From Leptospiraceae bacterium (GTDB lineage Bacteria; Spirochaetota; Leptospiria; Leptospirales; Leptospiraceae), in assembly GCA_017996175.1 (NCBI GenBank), contig JAGOHK010000020.1:1-39726 (forward strand): 39,726 nt of DNA, read 5' to 3'. This document shows positions 26,944 through 36,541 of this stretch, piece by piece (within the stretch, counting starts at the first letter, position 1; the number at the start of each line of letters is the position of its first letter). The notes under the pieces are model-generated. The model ran no database searches. It saw nothing but the letters and a program-made list of their open reading frames with translations, and was not told where the DNA came from. The position numbers and the translations under genes were made by a program.

Positions 26944-27834
26944 TTATTGATTTTTTAGCTTAGCGTAGATTTCATTTGCTAAATCTGGTCTATCTGTTAT
27001 TAGACCATCAATTCCTAGTTTTATCAAATTTTCCATTTCTTTTGGATCATTTACTGTCCAAGGGTAGATTTTATAACCTAGTCCATGGTATTTTTCTATA
27101 TAATCCTTATCGACTAGATTCTTATAGGGGGCAAGAATATCAGGCTCTGCTTTACCATTCAGCAAAAGATTACGTAGAACATACTTCACAAGCCAAGATA
27201 ATTCTTTTACATCCTTAAAATCAGAGTAAAGTTGCCCGCGAATTACGTCTGGATTTGTGGTTTTGATTGTCTCGAGTACATAAGGATTAAAGGAAGTCAC
27301 AAATACCTTTTGGCTCATCTTTTTTTCTGCAAGTAGCTTTGCCACGGCGGCTCCGATTTTCTGTGCTTCTTCCTTGGGTGCTTGTGCTTTAATTTCTATA
27401 TCAATCAGGGTTTTCCCACCAAATTCATCCAAGACTTCTCCCAGAGTTGGAATTTTTTCCCCTTTAAATTTGGGTGGAGAGAGTTGTCCGGCATCTAATT
27501 TTTTTAATTCTGGCAGATTTAAGGTGTCTACCATCCCTTTTCCATCTGTGGTTCTGTCTACGTCTGAGTCATGGATTACAACTAATTCCCCTGATTTTGC
27601 AAACATAGTATCTAATTCGAAGGCGGCGTTGTTTTTGGCAGCAAATCGAAAAGAGGACATTGTATTTTCAGGAGCAAGTGAATTATCTCCCGTTCCTCTA
27701 TGTCCAATGACGATAAATTTTTGCGGAATGACTTCCTTTACTTTTTCCGTTCTTGGATTGTGGCTTGCACAGGCAGTGTAGGAAATAAAAAAAAGAGGGA
27801 TGATTAGTTTCAGTAAGATTGATCTTTGATTCAT
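26944..27834 (-). CDS. Glycerophosphodiester phosphodiesterase lipoprotein
   Basis: A 296-aa envelope protein of the GDPD family, which cleaves deacylated phospholipids to glycerol-3-phosphate and an alcohol. Catalytic signatures: IGHRGTGDNSLAPENTMSSF, the metal-binding ELDTMF, and VIHDSDVDRTTDGKG. The C-terminal NPYVLETIKTTNPDVIRG and GLITDRPDLANEIY are also typical. The frame is open to 27915, but ATG 27834 gives a clean signal peptide (LIIPLFFISYTACAS) with Cys as likely lipid attachment site. Monocistronic by context. Confidence 0.9.
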   Translation of the reverse strand: MNQRSILLKLIIPLFFISYTACASHNPRTEKVKEVIPQKFIVIGHRGTGDNSLAPENTMSSFRFAAKNNAAFELDTMFAKSGELVVIHDSDVDRTTDGKGMVDTLNLPELKKLDAGQLSPPKFKGEKIPTLGEVLDEFGGKTLIDIEIKAQAPKEEAQKIGAAVAKLLAEKKMSQKVFVTSFNPYVLETIKTTNPDVIRGQLYSDFKDVKELSWLVKYVLRNLLLNGKAEPDILAPYKNLVDKDYIEKYHGLGYKIYPWTVNDPKEMENLIKLGIDGLITDRPDLANEIYAKLKNQ

Positions 27835-27936
27835 AGAGTTATCCAATTTGTATTTGTACTTTTTCTTTAAATATACTAGCGCAATATTTGTCTTTCCTAA
27901 TTTCTTTCTCTGCAAAGTATTGTAATCATAAATTAT

Positions 27937-28578
27937 ATGAAAAAAGATTATATACTCATTATTGCTGGAATCATTCCTCTTTTGTTTTCGGTATTCGTTA
28001 TGAATTTTTTCCTAAAAGATGACAGAAGTGAGATGTTTGAATCTGCAAAACTTTTGGAAGAAAAAAATATTTCCCAAATAGCAGAAGGAGAATTGGTAAA
28101 ATTTTCTGGGTTCATTTCAACGAACAACCCTAAAATCAAAGATGACTACGTAATTGCGGTCAGAGAAAAATTTGTAAAAGGGCAAAATGGAAAACGATCG
28201 GAATGGGTAAAAAGCGAATTTTATTTGCAACCTATACAAGTAAAACTTGGCGAAATGGTAGAAGTTGAAACCATTGTGGCAAATGACTATTTGCCTTGTG
28301 GAGATGGGGTAAAAATTTCTGATCTTACACCCAAACAAAGTAGGTTACTCGGTATTTTGTCTAATACTAGTATTTCAGCAGTTGGTCGTGTAATTAACTT
28401 AAACCCAATGAAAATTCAAACTGGACATACACTTTGCACCGGAACGATTGAGGATTACAAAGCGTATTTGAATAAAAAGTTACTTGGATATTTATTTATT
28501 TTATTATGTATTTCAGTTCCTAGTTTAGGACTTATTTATCTCGGTTTATTTAAAGGTTCTAAGGAGAGAAAGTCTTAG
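27937..28578 (+). CDS. Two-TM membrane protein of unknown function
   Basis: A 213-aa protein with an N-terminal membrane helix (DYILIIAGIIPLLFSVFVMNF), a large extracytoplasmic domain of about 140 residues, and a C-terminal helix (GYLFILLCISVPSLGLIYLGL) with a basic tail. The domain begins AEGELVKFSGFISTNNP, which suggests an OB-like or GIDE-like beta domain, though I cannot confirm this. Two cysteines (CGDGVKIS; LCTGTIED) are in the domain. trhO follows after 22 nt on the same strand and may be co-transcribed. No ribosome binding site is visible before its ATG. Confidence 0.6.
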   Translation: MKKDYILIIAGIIPLLFSVFVMNFFLKDDRSEMFESAKLLEEKNISQIAEGELVKFSGFISTNNPKIKDDYVIAVREKFVKGQNGKRSEWVKSEFYLQPIQVKLGEMVEVETIVANDYLPCGDGVKISDLTPKQSRLLGILSNTSISAVGRVINLNPMKIQTGHTLCTGTIEDYKAYLNKKLLGYLFILLCISVPSLGLIYLGLFKGSKERKS

Positions 28579-28600
28579 AAAATAGTAGAAAGGTGATTTT

Positions 28601-29623
28601 ATGAAGCAGGAAATAGTTAGTAAGGAAGAATTAAAAAGGAGATTGTACGAAGAAAAATTCAATCGAATTACTTTATCCTTTTATAGGTATATTTACATTG
28701 AAAATCCGGAGAGTTTTAGATTAGAACTTTTAAAGGAGTGGGGCAAATTAGGTGTATTCGGTAGAATTTATTTGGCAACAGAGGGAGTGAATGCGCAGTT
28801 AAGTGTGCCTGAGTTCAATTTTGAAGCTTTCAAATTTCAGTTGGAATCTACAGACTATCTAAAAGATATGCCTTTAAAAATTGCAATTGAGGATAATGGC
28901 AAATCATTTTACAAACTCACAATCAAAGTTCGACACAAAATAGTAGCAGATGGACTGGATGATTCTAGTTTTGATGCATCGAATGTTGGTAAACACCTAT
29001 CAGCCGCCGAGTTCAATGAAGCATTAAGCGACCCTGAAGCAATTGTGGTAGATGTAAGAAACCACTATGAAAGCGAAGTAGGACATTTCGAAAATGCGAT
29101 ACTACCAGATGCAGACACATTTAAAGAAGAACTTCCCATGATTGTAGATTTACTGCAAGATAAGAAGGACAAAAAAATATTACTCTATTGCACGGGTGGA
29201 ATTCGCTGTGAAAAAGCAAGTGCGTATTTAAAACACAAAGGATTTTTAGACGTAAATCAGCTTTTGGGAGGTATTATCTCTTATGCGCGGGAAGTAAAGT
29301 CACTAGGACTTGAATCTAAGTTCAAAGGAAAAAATTTCGTATTTGATGACAGGTTAGGAGAAAGAATCAGTGAGGAGATAATCAGTAAATGCCACCAATG
29401 TGGTAGAGTTTCTGATCGTCATGTAAATTGCGCAAACGATGCTTGTCATTTACTCTTTATTCAATGCGAATCCTGTGCTGCCGAATATGAGAATTGCTGC
29501 ACGAAGGAGTGTATGGAGATTAACCGCTTGCCAGTAGAAGAACAGCGAAAATTAAGAAAAGGGGAATTACCCGAACATAAATCTAGATTAAGACCTAAGC
29601 TAAATAGTATAAATTCTGTATAG
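28601..29623 (+). CDS. trhO: tRNA uridine(34) hydroxylase TrhO (rhodanese family)
   Basis: A 340-aa member of the TrhO/YceA family, which hydroxylates wobble uridine of certain tRNAs to 5-hydroxyuridine. An N-terminal acylphosphatase-like domain contains [14 protein letters not shown]. The rhodanese domain carries the active-site loop [14 protein letters not shown] with Cys197 and Cys203. A C-terminal cysteine-rich region ([19 protein letters not shown]...CESC...C) probably binds zinc. Length matches the family. GAAAGGTGA is a good ribosome binding site. Confidence 0.9.
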   Translation: MKQEIVSKEELKRRLYEEKFNRITLSFYRYIYIENPESFRLELLKEWGKLGVFGRIYLATEGVNAQLSVPEFNFEAFKFQLESTDYLKDMPLKIAIEDNGKSFYKLTIKVRHKIVADGLDDSSFDASNVGKHLSAAEFNEALSDPEAIVVDVRNHYESEVGHFENAILPDADTFKEELPMIVDLLQDKKDKKILLYCTGGIRCEKASAYLKHKGFLDVNQLLGGIISYAREVKSLGLESKFKGKNFVFDDRLGERISEEIISKCHQCGRVSDRHVNCANDACHLLFIQCESCAAEYENCCTKECMEINRLPVEEQRKLRKGELPEHKSRLRPKLNSINSV

Positions 29624-29635
29624 GGATTTTGAATT

Positions 29636-29759
29636 TGTCATTCCCAAAATTCCACCCTTCGCTTCGCTCACACTACCGCCAAGCGATTTCGTGAATCTGT
29701 AGTTCTAAGCAGGATTTTATATTACTTGAGACCCCCGACAGAAAATTTCGGGGGTGACA
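29636..29759. repeat. Small element with imperfect terminal inverted repeats and a GC-rich hairpin
   Basis: The left end TGTCATTCCC and right end GGGGGTGACA are inverse with 8 of 10 matches. Near the right end ACCCCCGA (29731-29738) pairs exactly with TCGGGGGT (29748-29755). The 124-bp unit sits between convergent trhO and the 29774 gene. Its TGTCAT-type ends resemble short palindromic intergenic repeats common in bacteria. The hairpin could also act as a bidirectional terminator, but lacks a T tract. Confidence 0.5.
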
Positions 29760-29773
29760 GAGAGAAGAAAATT

Positions 29774-30658
29774 TTATAAATGTTCTCTTTTTTTGCCGAT
29801 GTCTTGGATGCTTCTGTAGACTAATTTACTATCCTTATCGAAAATCAAAACAGCAACTTTGTTAAAGAAGAAGAACGTATTTCTAAATTCAGTGTAATGG
29901 TGAGTAGTCACAGTAGTTTTGTATTTGGAATTAAATACAGTGTAAGTATGTGTGTCTACTGCTTTGTTGTTCATATCTCTTTTTAATTCTGCTTCGTCAT
30001 TTTTGAAATTAGTTTCTGTTTGTTTTTCTTTAGGAACGTTTTCTGAGTAGAGTTTAATTTTGAGTGCTTTATCAGGTTTGGTGGTGAGGTAAAGCATGTA
30101 TTCATTCAAACTTGGTTCCCCTACAACAAAAGTATAACCTTTTAACTTTTCTTTTTCTGATTTTTCTTCCTTGGCTTTTAGACCAGCCTCACCCCATACA
30201 TCCTTTGGAGATACTTTTTCAGGACAAAGAACTGAAAAGTCGATAGTTCTATTATCTTTATTTGGATCATTTTCTCTCCAGACTGGAGGAGGAGCAAGTT
30301 TATTAATGACAGGAATTTTGGATTCATGATAAGCAAATACATAGATAGAATAATCTCTTGTAGTCGTATCCTTGTTCTCTAGGTTTACTTGAACATCAAG
30401 AACATCTCCCTTTCCGTTATGCGCTGCTCTTCTTAAATAAGAAATTTCAGTCACAGTAAAAGATGGATCGAGTTGCGCAATGGGAGTATAGTTTTTGAGC
30501 ATTGCAACAGTATCTTCTTTTTTTGCTTCAGACTTTGCTGGTTCTTTAGCCGGAGGCTGCACATTTCCTTTAGGAGTCTCCTGTGCAAGTAAAGTCAGAG
30601 TCAGAGAAATGGTTAGAAATAAAGAAAGCTTAAATAGTTTATTCATAGATTGAGTCAT
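29774..30658 (-). CDS. Secreted hypothetical protein
   Basis: A 294-aa protein with a signal peptide (KLFKLSLFLTISLTLTLLAQ) followed by a Lys/Glu/Pro/Ala-rich linker and a beta-rich body with many Lys, Thr and Tyr residues (ITEISYLRRAAHNG-like region; HTYTVFNSKYKTTVTTHHY). No domain recognised. Two in-frame ATGs (30658 and 30646) are possible starts; the second gives a more typical signal peptide. The protein probably functions in the periplasm or at an envelope surface. It is flanked by non-coding DNA on both sides. Confidence 0.65.
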   Translation of the reverse strand: MTQSMNKLFKLSLFLTISLTLTLLAQETPKGNVQPPAKEPAKSEAKKEDTVAMLKNYTPIAQLDPSFTVTEISYLRRAAHNGKGDVLDVQVNLENKDTTTRDYSIYVFAYHESKIPVINKLAPPPVWRENDPNKDNRTIDFSVLCPEKVSPKDVWGEAGLKAKEEKSEKEKLKGYTFVVGEPSLNEYMLYLTTKPDKALKIKLYSENVPKEKQTETNFKNDEAELKRDMNNKAVDTHTYTVFNSKYKTTVTTHHYTEFRNTFFFFNKVAVLIFDKDSKLVYRSIQDIGKKREHL

Positions 30659-30745
30659 CCGTTGGTGTAATATTAATTATTATCGTATTTTTTAAACAAT
30701 ATAATTAGATGTAAAGGGAAATATTCAAATCAAAAAAAGAAAGTT

Positions 30746-31102
30746 TTAAGGTTGAATGATATGGTTTTTTCCGTCTACGTGAACGACTTTCGGGTCGTAA
30801 TTTGCAGGAACCTCTTTTTCCTCTACCATACAGTATGTCATTATGATGATTTTGTCACCTGGTTCACCAAGTCGAGCAGCAGCACCATTTAGGCAGATTT
30901 CTCCAGAACCACGTTTCCCTTTGATTAAATACGTTTCGAGCCTAGCTCCGTTGTTGATATTGACAACAGCTACTTGCTGGTATTCAATCATACCGGCTGC
31001 GTCCATTAAATCAAGGTCTACTGTGAGACTTCCTATATAGTTTAGGTTGGCATCAGTAATCGTCGCCCTGTGAATTTTGCTTTTTAAAATTGTAATTAGC
31101 AT
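30746..31102 (-). CDS. panD: Aspartate 1-decarboxylase
   Basis: A 118-aa proenzyme of the pantothenate pathway that converts aspartate to beta-alanine. The self-cleavage site Gly24-Ser25 is present (NYIGSLTVD), giving the pyruvoyl group on Ser25. Other conserved parts are [30 protein letters not shown], and [20 protein letters not shown]. Its ATG overlaps the stop of the upstream DUF4065 gene by 1 nt (TAATG), an arrangement for translational coupling. No other pan gene is in the window. Confidence 0.95.
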   Translation of the reverse strand: MLITILKSKIHRATITDANLNYIGSLTVDLDLMDAAGMIEYQQVAVVNINNGARLETYLIKGKRGSGEICLNGAAARLGEPGDKIIIMTYCMVEEKEVPANYDPKVVHVDGKNHIIQP

Positions 31103-31632
31103 TATGTTTCGAATAATACCCTAAATATTTTTCCAGACAACGATAAAAGGCTTTTTTTCTTAAAAATATGAATTTTTGTGTTAATTGTTTTCTCGGAAAA
31201 TAAAATTTCGCCATAAATTGGGGTAATTACGTAGTTTTCGTAGAGATTTGGATAGTTCTTGTCTTCGTCTTGCACACCCGATTTAAATGCTTTTAGGACT
31301 TTATTGATAATACGAATTTCCTCTTTTTCGAGGCTCATATTCATACCCGAGATTGTTTTGAGGTAAAATTTGTCAATTCTCTCTGAAATCGCAGTAATAT
31401 CCGGCTCAACCGTGATAATTCCGTTTCCAATTAGATGAATAATAGCAAGGTTCAGATTAATTAATTCTGGGCTGTCTTCTAGGCGAATGTATTTTTCCTT
31501 GGTGATCATCTCCGTATGTCTTTGGAAATAGACACCATCGCAGTAGTAAAGAAGTTTGGATAAATTTTTCCTATCCAATTTCCCCGGAAAATTCTGAATG
31601 ATGTAATAGACTGCACTAAATAATTTGTCCAT
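31102..31632 (-). CDS. DUF4065 (Panacea / SocA-like) domain protein
   Basis: A 176-aa protein whose N-terminal half matches the DUF4065 pattern KLxxxxLxKLLYYxxGxYF...([19 protein letters not shown]), followed by a region with DSPEL where the family usually has a GP-containing motif. DUF4065 proteins include antitoxins that neutralise diverse toxins and the SocA proteolytic adaptor. The C-terminal half is basic and not recognised. The gene overlaps panD by 1 nt, and its start is 17 bp from the divergent lipB start. No toxin-like small ORF is adjacent. Call based on motif similarity seen by eye. Confidence 0.6.
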   Translation of the reverse strand: MDKLFSAVYYIIQNFPGKLDRKNLSKLLYYCDGVYFQRHTEMITKEKYIRLEDSPELINLNLAIIHLIGNGIITVEPDITAISERIDKFYLKTISGMNMSLEKEEIRIINKVLKAFKSGVQDEDKNYPNLYENYVITPIYGEILFSEKTINTKIHIFKKKSLLSLSGKIFRVLFET

Positions 31633-31649
31633 AGCTAAAAAGAGTGTTT

Positions 31650-32273
31650 ATGAAATTCACAAAAAAAATTTACTCTGTTCCTTATAATCGGTATTTAAGA
31701 CTTCAAACATCCTTACGCAAAAATAGAAAGGAAATCGTAATCTTCTTAGAGCATACATCTACAATAACGGCAGGGAGCAACTACAATATTCAAAATCTAC
31801 TCGTGAGTAAAGAATATTTATTAGAAAAAGGAATCGAGTTTTTGCAGGTAGAACGGGGCGGAGACCTGACTGCCCACGAAATCGGGCAACTTGTGATTTA
31901 TCCCCATATCGACTTAAAAAAAAGAAATCTTACAATCGGAGATTATCTTTCCTTTCTCACCGATTGTTTGATTCATTCTATTGAAGAAGTCTGGGGACTT
32001 TCTGTTATCTCTCATAAAGATAAACCCGGACTCTATCTAGCGTCTAACCCCGATAAAAAACTTCTCTCCATGGGCGTTTATTTCAAATCCTATTTCACTA
32101 GTTATGGTGTTGCTCTTAATCTTCGAAATGATCTCTGCGTATTTCGCACCATTAACCCCTGTGGGCAAGATGCGGCTAATATGGTTTCTCTTCATTCCCT
32201 TGGTTATGACGTTAGCCGCGAGAAAGAGGAGGAGTTTATGCGTTGTTTTAAGGAGAGATGGTCTGAACTATGA
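31650..32273 (+). CDS. lipB: Octanoyl-[acyl-carrier protein]:protein N-octanoyltransferase LipB
   Basis: A 207-aa enzyme that transfers octanoate from ACP to lipoyl domains, the first step of lipoate synthesis. Signature RGGDLTAHEIGQ (69-80) is the family's RGGxxTxHxPGQ with Glu-Ile in place of the usual Pro region. The catalytic Lys (KKLLSMGVYF, Lys137) and Cys171 (NPCG) are present. GTG 31644 is an in-frame alternative start, but ATG 31650 is preferred. It is divergent from the DUF4065 gene with only 17 bp between start codons. Confidence 0.92.
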   Translation: MKFTKKIYSVPYNRYLRLQTSLRKNRKEIVIFLEHTSTITAGSNYNIQNLLVSKEYLLEKGIEFLQVERGGDLTAHEIGQLVIYPHIDLKKRNLTIGDYLSFLTDCLIHSIEEVWGLSVISHKDKPGLYLASNPDKKLLSMGVYFKSYFTSYGVALNLRNDLCVFRTINPCGQDAANMVSLHSLGYDVSREKEEEFMRCFKERWSEL

Positions 32274-32378
32274 TGGATTTGATTTCTGTGATTATTCTGA
32301 TTCGGATATTGAGAATTTTTTTGTTCAATAATTCGAGACCCTGCTCAAACTGATAGGGTTATTCCGTAGCCGATTCAA

Positions 32379-34943
32379 CTAGATGCTGTTCAATTTTTTC
32401 CGTAACTCCAACAACTTAGGATTCTTAGAATCAAGTAACATCGCATTGTCCAAGGTTTTTTTAGCGCGGTTAAACAATTTTAGGTCGAAATAAATTTGGG
32501 TAAGCAGAATTAAATTTTCGAGGTTCTTAGGTTCACGAAGTTTTAGGCGTTCTGAATAATCAGCAGCAGATTCTAAGTTTCCAGAAAGGTAATAACTATT
32601 AGCCGCTTGGAAGAAAAAAGGAGTCTCTTCAGGAAATAAATCTAGGTATTCGGAAGAATATCTAGCTGCTGCGTTATGTTGTGCTTTTTTAATGCAGACT
32701 AGAATACGAAGTTTTAAAATGGTTTTATTTGCTTTACCAGATTGGATTATATCTTCGATTAATTTTTCTGCTTTTGGAAAATTTCCTGACTCGAAAAAGT
32801 CTAGCGCATCTTGGCTTGCCATACTTTCCAGTTGGGCAAAACTAGGCTCTGAATTATTATATTCTATTCGAAGTAGGCTGTAATCGTCTATTAGTTCTCC
32901 TTTTTCTTCTGTTAGAGCAAAAATTTTTTCTAAATCCGCTTCTGCTTCTTCTACTGTTTGTAGAAAAAGTTTGTGGTCTTCGTTGATTATACGGTAGCCT
33001 TTTTCATCGATTCCTATTTTTATATCATCACGTCCGTCCGATCCTAAAATAATTATATCTCCATCTTCTAATTTAAATGTATTTACTTGAAAATCTCCTG
33101 AATGTTCTAAAGTCATCATTCCAATTTTTCGAAGATTCAGTTCTTGCTCGATGAAGGAAGCTTTGTTGTCCCGATAGAGAACGCTAAATGGGTGTTCTGC
33201 GTTGATGTAGTAAATAAAACCTCTTTCGTTATCTATTAGCCCCATTACAACCGAGATCATCATTGATCCATCAAAGGACTCGAATATACTTTGTAATTCT
33301 TGGAATGCAAGTTTCAACCAACGTTCTGGAAATACAGTTTCTTTGGCGGAAAATAATTTTGCCCTTGAAAGAATTGATTTGAATACAACGCCTAACACTA
33401 GTGCTCCACCTGCTCCCTGGATGGATTTACCCATTGCATCTCCGTTTACAAATGCGGTAAACTTTCTACCTTTCAAATAAATGGTTTCGGAAATACAAAT
33501 ATCTCCACCGATTTCGTGAACTTTGCTGTTGAATTCGAATTTTTTCTTTTGGTGGATTAGAATTTTTAAATCTAATTTTTCATCTTTTGCACTATTTGAT
33601 GCAAGTGGGTTAATGATAAGAGTGGTGAGGAAATAATCTCCGTCTTGTTGTTCTTTTAAAAGTTTTATTTCTCTTAGAGTTTCTTGCAATTCCTGTGTGC
33701 GTTTTTCGACCTTTTCTTCTAGCGTCTTATTGAGATTCTCCACTGTTTCGTGTAAATTCAAAAACCGATTTGCTAAAATCCCTACAATCCCAACTAAAAA
33801 AGAGAAAAATCCTAATCTAGTAACTACAAGTCCTGTTTTGAAAAAAATGGAATCTAATACATCAAACAAAGTGCATACTAGTAACACGATGAATCCTAAA
33901 AATAATCGTTTGGCTGAATCCGATTTTCGTTTAATTGCAATTATGAATATATAAATTAGAACTACCATGGAGATAAGTGCGCTTACCTGCCATGCTCTGA
34001 GGATAATGATGATTTGATCTTGTGGAATAAAAGGAGTTAATACAAATAAGACCGCAGAATAAATTGAATAGAATTTGTAGAATTTTCCCATTTTTTCAAA
34101 GAATAAAAGTTCTAAAAAAATTCCAAGAGAAGGTGCTATAAAATAAACGGACATTAGTTCTATTCTATAACCTATTGTCGAGTCTAATCCATATTCAAAA
34201 AATAAGCCGGAACGCCCGATTAAATAGATAAATGCACTTAAAGAAAGAATCGCAAAAGCTAAGTTGTAAGTTTCATGTTTTCTTTTGAGGTAGAGAAAAA
34301 TATGGTAGGCACCAAAGAATAAATAGAGGAAAATAAGTATTAGCCCAACTCTATCCCTACTTTCTATAGAAATTTTTTCATATTCATCTAGATAATATCC
34401 ATTAGCCCGAAAAAGTCCTGTTAGATTAAACTTGGGGTTTCCCTGTATATGCAAAACGAGAATATTTTTTCCTTCTTTGAAGTAGGAAAAGTTGAGCGGA
34501 TACTTTAAATGATTACCGTAACGGCTATAAATTACTTTTCCATTTTCTACTTTCCCTTCTTTTCCAATCAATTTCCCATTTAGATAAATTGAATACACGT
34601 CGCCTATCGCATCCAAGTATATTCCTGTTGTGATATTTTCCTTTAAATAATCAGGTGGAACTGTGAATTCAGTGAATATAGTAAAATCCATACTTTTTGT
34701 TTCTGGGAAAATACTTTTTATAATGATTGGGAATTTTTCAATCGACTTAAAACTTTCCGGTAGAGACTCACTCGTTAAAAATTCCTCTTGGAAAGTATCT
34801 AGAATTTTCCATGAATTTTGTATACATTTTCCAGATGTATCACATGTTTTTACCAAGTCTATTCGTTCCAATGAGAATAAAGAAGAGATCGGGAATAAAA
34901 ATGAAAAAATGAAAAGTAAAAAATAGGAAACTGTTTGGCTCAT
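32379..34943 (-). CDS. Membrane SpoIIE-type phosphatase with 7TM-DISM-like sensor and TPR tail
   Basis: A signalling protein of about 854 aa. It has a signal peptide, an extracytoplasmic jelly-roll-like sensor domain of about 170 residues (IYSIYLNGKLIGKEG region), seven or so transmembrane helices, a coiled coil (ENLNKTLEEKVEKRTQELQ), and a PP2C/SpoIIE phosphatase domain. The phosphatase domain shows NGDAMGKSIQGAGGALVLG and SDGRDDI, with metal-binding Asp residues, followed by TPR-like repeats (LKLFNRAKKTLDNAMLLDSK). Such proteins dephosphorylate anti-sigma antagonists. No partner is nearby. The frame is open to TTG 34970, but ATG 34943 gives a better signal peptide. Confidence 0.85.
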   Translation of the reverse strand: MSQTVSYFLLFIFSFLFPISSLFSLERIDLVKTCDTSGKCIQNSWKILDTFQEEFLTSESLPESFKSIEKFPIIIKSIFPETKSMDFTIFTEFTVPPDYLKENITTGIYLDAIGDVYSIYLNGKLIGKEGKVENGKVIYSRYGNHLKYPLNFSYFKEGKNILVLHIQGNPKFNLTGLFRANGYYLDEYEKISIESRDRVGLILIFLYLFFGAYHIFLYLKRKHETYNLAFAILSLSAFIYLIGRSGLFFEYGLDSTIGYRIELMSVYFIAPSLGIFLELLFFEKMGKFYKFYSIYSAVLFVLTPFIPQDQIIIILRAWQVSALISMVVLIYIFIIAIKRKSDSAKRLFLGFIVLLVCTLFDVLDSIFFKTGLVVTRLGFFSFLVGIVGILANRFLNLHETVENLNKTLEEKVEKRTQELQETLREIKLLKEQQDGDYFLTTLIINPLASNSAKDEKLDLKILIHQKKKFEFNSKVHEIGGDICISETIYLKGRKFTAFVNGDAMGKSIQGAGGALVLGVVFKSILSRAKLFSAKETVFPERWLKLAFQELQSIFESFDGSMMISVVMGLIDNERGFIYYINAEHPFSVLYRDNKASFIEQELNLRKIGMMTLEHSGDFQVNTFKLEDGDIIILGSDGRDDIKIGIDEKGYRIINEDHKLFLQTVEEAEADLEKIFALTEEKGELIDDYSLLRIEYNNSEPSFAQLESMASQDALDFFESGNFPKAEKLIEDIIQSGKANKTILKLRILVCIKKAQHNAAARYSSEYLDLFPEETPFFFQAANSYYLSGNLESAADYSERLKLREPKNLENLILLTQIYFDLKLFNRAKKTLDNAMLLDSKNPKLLELRKKLNSI

Positions 34944-35072
34944 AGATTTAGAAACGAAGCATTTTGCCAATATAATACTTAGTCAAGAATAAAATTGACA
35001 TTAATTTACTTACATCAAATTCACGTTAATTTTATTGAAATCACAAGTTGCCTAAGGGATGAAACAAATCTA

Positions 35073-35900
35073 CTATCGTATTTTCTTATAAAGTAAAACT
35101 CCAAATCCGATGAGACTCATTAATACTACTATCGCACTGGAAGTGGGTAGATAAATAATTTCGTGTCCGTAAGAAAATGGTTTTAAGGAAATTGCAAAAC
35201 CGACAAGGGTTGATATGACGCTAAATAAAATAGAAAATAGAAATAAAAATCGCATACTTCTCGCAAAAAATAATGCAGTGTAAACAGGGATTAGTAGGTG
35301 AGCAATGCTGTAAAAAGAGCCGAGTAGGTTTACACTAATAGAAATTGCGATGGTCATAATAAAATAAAAGCTAATCTCTGTTAGCTTCGGAGATAGTTTT
35401 CGAACGATAAATTCATTTTCATCAAATGATAAAAAAAGAATTCGCTTATAGAAGAGGATAAATAGAAGTATGCACACCACAAGTAAGATAATCAAAGTGG
35501 AGTTGAGTTTTACTTGTGATGTTAGAATATCTCCAAAGTAAGCTGCCATCAAATGATTTTTTACATTGCCACCTAAGTTAAGAAGCAACTGGGAGAATGC
35601 AGTGAAACTTACGAAAACTATTCCAAGGATTGTATCGCCGGAAGAATCATTTGTTTTATAAAGCATGATGAGAGGAATTAAAAATACGCAGGAGAGAAGT
35701 AATACAAAAATATCTCCCTGGATTCCTAAAAAAAGAGATACTGCCACGGACGAGGATACCACCTGAGAAAGTGTTACTCCAAAAAATGCCATCCTGCGCA
35801 AAACAATGATTACGCCCAAGCAGCTAATTAGTCCACCGAGTACAGTTCCAAGTATAACTTGAGGTAAAAAAAATTGAAATGTGGTTAGTATTTCACTCAT
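35073..35900 (-). CDS. znuB: Metal ABC transporter permease (ZnuB/TroC family)
   Basis: A 275-aa membrane protein with about eight hydrophobic segments. It matches the ABC-3 permease family for zinc or manganese: the start GGLISCLGVIIVLRRMAFFG contains the conserved RRMAF(F/L)G, and SDTILGI-like GDTILGIVFVSFTAFS follows. It forms the inner-membrane channel with the ATPase encoded just upstream, whose stop overlaps this start by 4 nt. Zinc is the most likely substrate from the neighbouring porin-like gene, but manganese cannot be excluded. Confidence 0.88.
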   Translation of the reverse strand: MSEILTTFQFFLPQVILGTVLGGLISCLGVIIVLRRMAFFGVTLSQVVSSSVAVSLFLGIQGDIFVLLLSCVFLIPLIMLYKTNDSSGDTILGIVFVSFTAFSQLLLNLGGNVKNHLMAAYFGDILTSQVKLNSTLIILLVVCILLFILFYKRILFLSFDENEFIVRKLSPKLTEISFYFIMTIAISISVNLLGSFYSIAHLLIPVYTALFFARSMRFLFLFSILFSVISTLVGFAISLKPFSYGHEIIYLPTSSAIVVLMSLIGFGVLLYKKIR

Positions 35901-36541
35901 TTGCTAATGTCCTTAATATGTGTTCCATGAACGGTAAATTTTCGATTAAACTCAGAGAGCCAGTGTTTTTCTATATGATGGGTGATGATGAAAATAGTTT
36001 TGTTTTTTTCTTTGATCTGGGTTTTTAAAATTTTAGTGACGATAGTTTTGGAATCTGCATCGAGTGCGTCGAGTGGCTCATCTAAGAAAATTAAGTTTGC
36101 TTCTGAAATAAGAGACCTTGCAATGAGTAATTTTTGTAATTGCCCACCACTGCATTCTCTTACCAGCAAATTGAGAATAGGCGTTAATCCCATTTTTTCT
36201 ATAAGATAATTTTCTTCTTCCGAAAGTTTAGTTTTGGGAAATATTGTAAATTTCTCCGAGAGAAATATTACTTCTTTTACCGTTAGTGGATATTGGAATT
36301 GCATTTTTTTGAATTGGGGAACCATGGATATTTTAATTCCCTCTCCTAACTTAAAATCGCCACAGCATTTAGGAATGATTCCAGATATTGTTCGGACAAA
36401 TGTACTTTTGCCGCTACCATTAGAGCCGAGTAAACAGGCAAAATCTCCCCGATTCAGAGTGAGATTAATTTCATTTAAAATCGGGTAACGTGGATCAAAT
36501 CCGATACAAAGATTTTTAGTTTCAAATGCAATTGAATTCAT
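35897..36541 (-). CDS. znuC: Metal ABC transporter ATP-binding protein (ZnuC type)
   Basis: A 214-aa ABC ATPase. Walker A GSNGSGKST, Q-loop region MVPQFKKMQFQYPLTVKEVI, ABC signature CSGGQLQKL, Walker B LIFLDEPLDALD and H-loop FIITHH are all present. It energises uptake by the downstream ZnuB-like permease. Its end overlaps the permease start by 4 nt, and the binding protein gene lies 71 bp upstream, so the three form a transport operon. It is slightly short for the family. Confidence 0.9.
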   Translation of the reverse strand: MNSIAFETKNLCIGFDPRYPILNEINLTLNRGDFACLLGSNGSGKSTFVRTISGIIPKCCGDFKLGEGIKISMVPQFKKMQFQYPLTVKEVIFLSEKFTIFPKTKLSEEENYLIEKMGLTPILNLLVRECSGGQLQKLLIARSLISEANLIFLDEPLDALDADSKTIVTKILKTQIKEKNKTIFIITHHIEKHWLSEFNRKFTVHGTHIKDISK

